Shown here: positions 6,578 through 8,525 of the stretch, piece after piece | Numbering within the stretch: position 1 is the first letter of the stretch | Layout of the letters: every line of letters starts with the position of its first letter | Assembly: GCA_005885325.1 (NCBI GenBank) | Contig: VAYX01000087.1 | Location: forward strand, 1 to 8,525 | Direction of reading: 5' to 3' | DNA: 8,525 bases | Origin: Actinomycetota bacterium | GTDB lineage: Bacteria; Actinomycetota; UBA4738; HRBIN12 | Position numbers and translations under genes: made by a program | Notes under the pieces: generated by a model | Seen by the model: only the letters and a program-made list of their open reading frames with translations | Told to the model about the DNA's origin: nothing | Databases searched by the model: none

Positions 6578-7817
6578 AGTCAGCTCGCACGTCGAATGCG
6601 ACCTTCAACGTCCCCAGCCGCCCGGCGCCGAGCGCATGGTCGATGGCCGACCGCCATCGCCGAAGCGGATACATCGCTCCCACGATCCCGTCGAGGGGCG
6701 TCTCCTCGGCGATCCGGGTGGCGATGTCGAACGCCGACGTCCCGTCGGCGTTCGACGCGCCCTTTGTCGTCGACGACCGGCGCCCTCGCTCCTCGATGCC
6801 ACCGGTGTACGCCCCAACCAGCTCGAGCTCCCGGAACCACAACGGCGTGAGGTCCACCCCGGCCACCGGGATGCCTGCCAGGACCACTCGGCCGCCGGCC
6901 TTCGTCGTCCGAAGCGCGAGGTCGAGCGACCCCTTCGACCCCACGCAGTCGATCGCGACGTCCACCCCGCCGAGCAGGAACGGGCTGCCCCGCTCCGGCT
7001 TCAGCTTCAACGCCCTGGTGGAGCGGCGGACCTCGTTGATGGCCTCGCCGGGAGACACCACGTCGGTCGCGCCGAACGACTCCGCCCACTCGCGCTGCCG
7101 TCGGTGCTTGGCCACGACAACGACGCTCCCGGCGCGGGTGAGCTCCTTCAGCGCGACGAGCGTGAGGATCCCCACCGTTCCCGCCCCGATCACCAGCATG
7201 TCGGCGTTCGCCTGCACGCCGGCCCGGAGCGCGCAGTGCACGGCGCACGCGAGCGGTTCGACCAGCACGGCCCGGCGGTCGGACAGGCCCTCGGGCACCG
7301 GGTGGAGCTGCGAGCGGTGGGCCACGAACATGCGGCTCCACCCTCCGCCGGTGTCGGCGCAGAACCCGGTCTGCAGTCCCGGCGAGACGTGCCCGGTCGT
7401 GACCCGGTCGCACCTGCCGAACCGCCCCTCCGCGCAGGACTCGCACATCGGCTCGATGCCGCGCGCCGCGCAGGACAGGACCGGCTCCAGCGTGACGCGG
7501 GCCCCGGTGGCGAGCCCGTCCACATCGTCCAGGAGCTCTCCCACCACCTCGTGCCCCGGGACGAACGGCATCGACACGAGGGGCGAGAAGTAGAAGCTCG
7601 ACTGCCCCGAGATGGTGGCGAGGTCCGAGCCGCAGATGCCCGACAGGATCGGCCGGACCCTGGCCCAGCCCGGCGCGGGCAGCTCGGGATCCCGCTTGTT
7701 CACGAGCCGGAGCGGAGCGAGCGGCCCCGACACCAGGCCGGGGACCCGTTGTCCCACAGCCCTCGCCGTGAGGTAGCGGGGGGCCGATCGGAACAGCTCG
7801 AGGGCCTGGATGGTCAT
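6576..7817 (-). CDS. Zinc-dependent medium-chain alcohol dehydrogenase
   Basis: NAD(P)-dependent oxidoreductase of the zinc-containing MDR family (threonine/sorbitol dehydrogenase-like), expected to interconvert a secondary alcohol and a ketone; substrate unknown. It is 413 aa, longer than the usual 340-380. The N-terminal GroES-like domain carries GICGSD (Cys62, Asp65) and GHE (His89, Glu90); with Glu187 in VEPLA these are plausible catalytic-zinc ligands. A structural-zinc lobe holds Cys116, Cys125, Cys128 and Cys136. The last three have the classical x2/x7 spacing, but the first is x8 away rather than x2. The Rossmann domain has GAGTVG at 211-216. Extra length lies in the first 40 residues and around 340-362 (an Arg/Ser/Thr-rich loop). 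The ATG start at 7817 has a GAGGGAGG Shine-Dalgarno about 4 nt upstream. The stop TAG lies 10 nt before the GTG of the LarA-like gene, and the next gene's ribosome binding site overlaps this stop, implying coupled expression. Confidence 0.93.
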   Translation of the reverse strand: MTIQALELFRSAPRYLTARAVGQRVPGLVSGPLAPLRLVNKRDPELPAPGWARVRPILSGICGSDLATISGQSSFYFSPLVSMPFVPGHEVVGELLDDVDGLATGARVTLEPVLSCAARGIEPMCESCAEGRFGRCDRVTTGHVSPGLQTGFCADTGGGWSRMFVAHRSQLHPVPEGLSDRRAVLVEPLACAVHCALRAGVQANADMLVIGAGTVGILTLVALKELTRAGSVVVVAKHRRQREWAESFGATDVVSPGEAINEVRRSTRALKLKPERGSPFLLGGVDVAIDCVGSKGSLDLALRTTKAGGRVVLAGIPVAGVDLTPLWFRELELVGAYTGGIEERGRRSSTTKGASNADGTSAFDIATRIAEETPLDGIVGAMYPLRRWRSAIDHALGAGRLGTLKVAFDVRAD

Positions 7818-7833
7818 GCCGCCTCCCTCACCA

Positions 7834-8525
7834 TCACCGCATCGCCGGCTTGGGGAACCGGACCCTGGGCATGCCTCCCGACATCTCCCACTCCTCGATG
7901 GGCCATCGGCGGCGCCGAGCCACCCGCAGCAGCGCGGCGTCGGGCGAGACCACGACCGGGTTCCCCACGGCCCGAAGGAGCGCCAGATCGGAGTGGCTGT
8001 CGGCGTACGCGTACGAGGCCTTCAGATCCGCGCCCTCCGTCTCCGCGTACCGGCGGAGCCACGCCGCGCGCGCCTCGCCGACGAGCGGAGGCTCAGCTAG
8101 GTAGCCGGTGTACCGCCCGTCCTCCACGGCGAGCTTGGCCGCGATCACCATGTCGAAGAGCGGGGCCAAGGGACGGACGAAGGGCTCCGCCGCCGCCGTG
8201 ATCAGGATCGTTCGGTGGCCGGCCGCGCGATGCTCGCGGATCCGGCGCACCGCCGCCGCGGACAGCTTCTGGAGCATGAACTCCGACACCACGTCGTCGA
8301 TCAGCTGGTCCACCCGATCGACGGAGGCATCCTCGAACCTCCGGAAGAAGGTTCGGAGGAACTCGCCCCGATCCCGGCGGTCCGCCATCAGGTACGAGGG
8401 GATCCTCGAGAACACCGAGAACAGCTCCTCGGGCCACTCCTCGAGGGGCAGGTCCGCCATGCGGGCCCACACGTAGGACTCCACCACGTTCGAGGGGAGG
8501 AGCGTCCCCTCCATGTCGAACAGGG
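7834..8525 (-). CDS. HAD-IB family phosphatase (SerB-like), 5' end outside the window
   Basis: Probable phosphomonoester hydrolase of the haloacid dehalogenase superfamily, subfamily IB; substrate unknown. The frame is open through the window edge, and just before the first in-window ATG (8514) it reads L-F-D-M-E-G-T. This is HAD motif I, so that ATG is not the start and only a short N-terminus is missing. The visible part is 229 aa. After motif I comes an all-helical stretch of about 85 residues typical of a C1 cap. Then come motif II (ILITAA, Thr), a motif III lysine in DLKASYAY, and motif IV ADSHSDL, followed by the subfamily-typical VVSPD and a W-P-I-x-x-W ending. Oddity: motif I is DMEGT, with Glu where most members have the second Asp. 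The gene ends 16 nt before the dehydrogenase start, so it is the first visible gene of the operon. In mycobacteria a related HAD domain is fused to PlsC (Rv2483c), which fits the PlsC gene downstream. Family assignment is firm; the substrate is not. Confidence 0.9.
   Translation of the reverse strand, partial: LFDMEGTLLPSNVVESYVWARMADLPLEEWPEELFSVFSRIPSYLMADRRDRGEFLRTFFRRFEDASVDRVDQLIDDVVSEFMLQKLSAAAVRRIREHRAAGHRTILITAAAEPFVRPLAPLFDMVIAAKLAVEDGRYTGYLAEPPLVGEARAAWLRRYAETEGADLKASYAYADSHSDLALLRAVGNPVVVSPDAALLRVARRRRWPIEEWEMSGGMPRVRFPKPAMR

Noticed and set aside
5336..6850. Plus-strand 504-codon open frame
   Set aside because: Antisense to the LarA-like gene and the 3' end of the zinc dehydrogenase gene; composition is Val/His/Arg/Leu-rich without domains. 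Treated as a shadow.
6636..8201. Plus-strand 521-codon open frame
   Set aside because: Antisense to the zinc dehydrogenase and HAD genes, dominated by Arg/Pro, no motifs.
1..8525. tRNA, rRNA, CRISPR array or insertion sequence
   Set aside because: Reading both strands showed no cloverleaf with a proper T-loop, no spaced direct repeats and no transposase or terminal inverted repeats.

Overview
The window comes from a high-GC bacterium. Every well-supported gene lies on the minus strand, and the genes have G/C-rich third positions, ATG or GTG starts with purine-rich Shine-Dalgarno sequences, and very short gaps. The combination of a HAD-IB phosphatase, a PlsC acyltransferase, a DUF6326 membrane protein and an allene-oxide-cyclase-like small protein suggests an actinobacterium (Actinomycetota), possibly an uncultivated lineage. 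This is inferred from gene content and composition; there is no rRNA or other marker in the window.

Region 1 (8525 down to about 3437) is a compact, probably translationally coupled five-gene operon. In transcription order it encodes: a HAD-IB phosphatase whose N-terminus lies beyond the window edge; a zinc-dependent medium-chain dehydrogenase; a LarA-like (lactate racemase / DUF2088 family) protein of 528 aa; a PlsC-type acyltransferase; and a TetR-family regulator. Successive junctions are +16, +10, -1 (TGATG overlap) and +4 nt. The enzymes look like one pathway joining phosphate removal, redox at an alcohol carbon, a nickel-pincer-type hydroxyacid epimerase fold, and acylation of a glycerolipid-like acceptor. 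The LarA-like protein keeps the equivalents of the cofactor lysine and two histidines but appears to have lost a catalytic histidine and a substrate arginine. Its chemistry may therefore differ from lactate racemization. This operon is the most interesting part of the window.

Region 2 (3436 down to about 888) follows an 84-nt spacer that contains short inverted repeats. It holds a zinc-free quinone-oxidoreductase-like dehydrogenase, a four-helix DUF6326 membrane protein, a small allene-oxide-cyclase-like beta-barrel protein, and a DUF1697 protein. Gaps are 43, 103 and 30 nt. These look like accessory or stress-type genes rather than a defined pathway.

Region 3 (882 to 1) is lower in GC. It holds a gene for a probable four-helix membrane protein that reads as two halves in different frames (a frameshift near 570-627). 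Below 279 there is no convincing gene; a short plus-strand open frame (1-135) could be the tail of a gene entering from the left. No tRNA, rRNA, CRISPR array, insertion sequence or clear intrinsic terminator was recognised.
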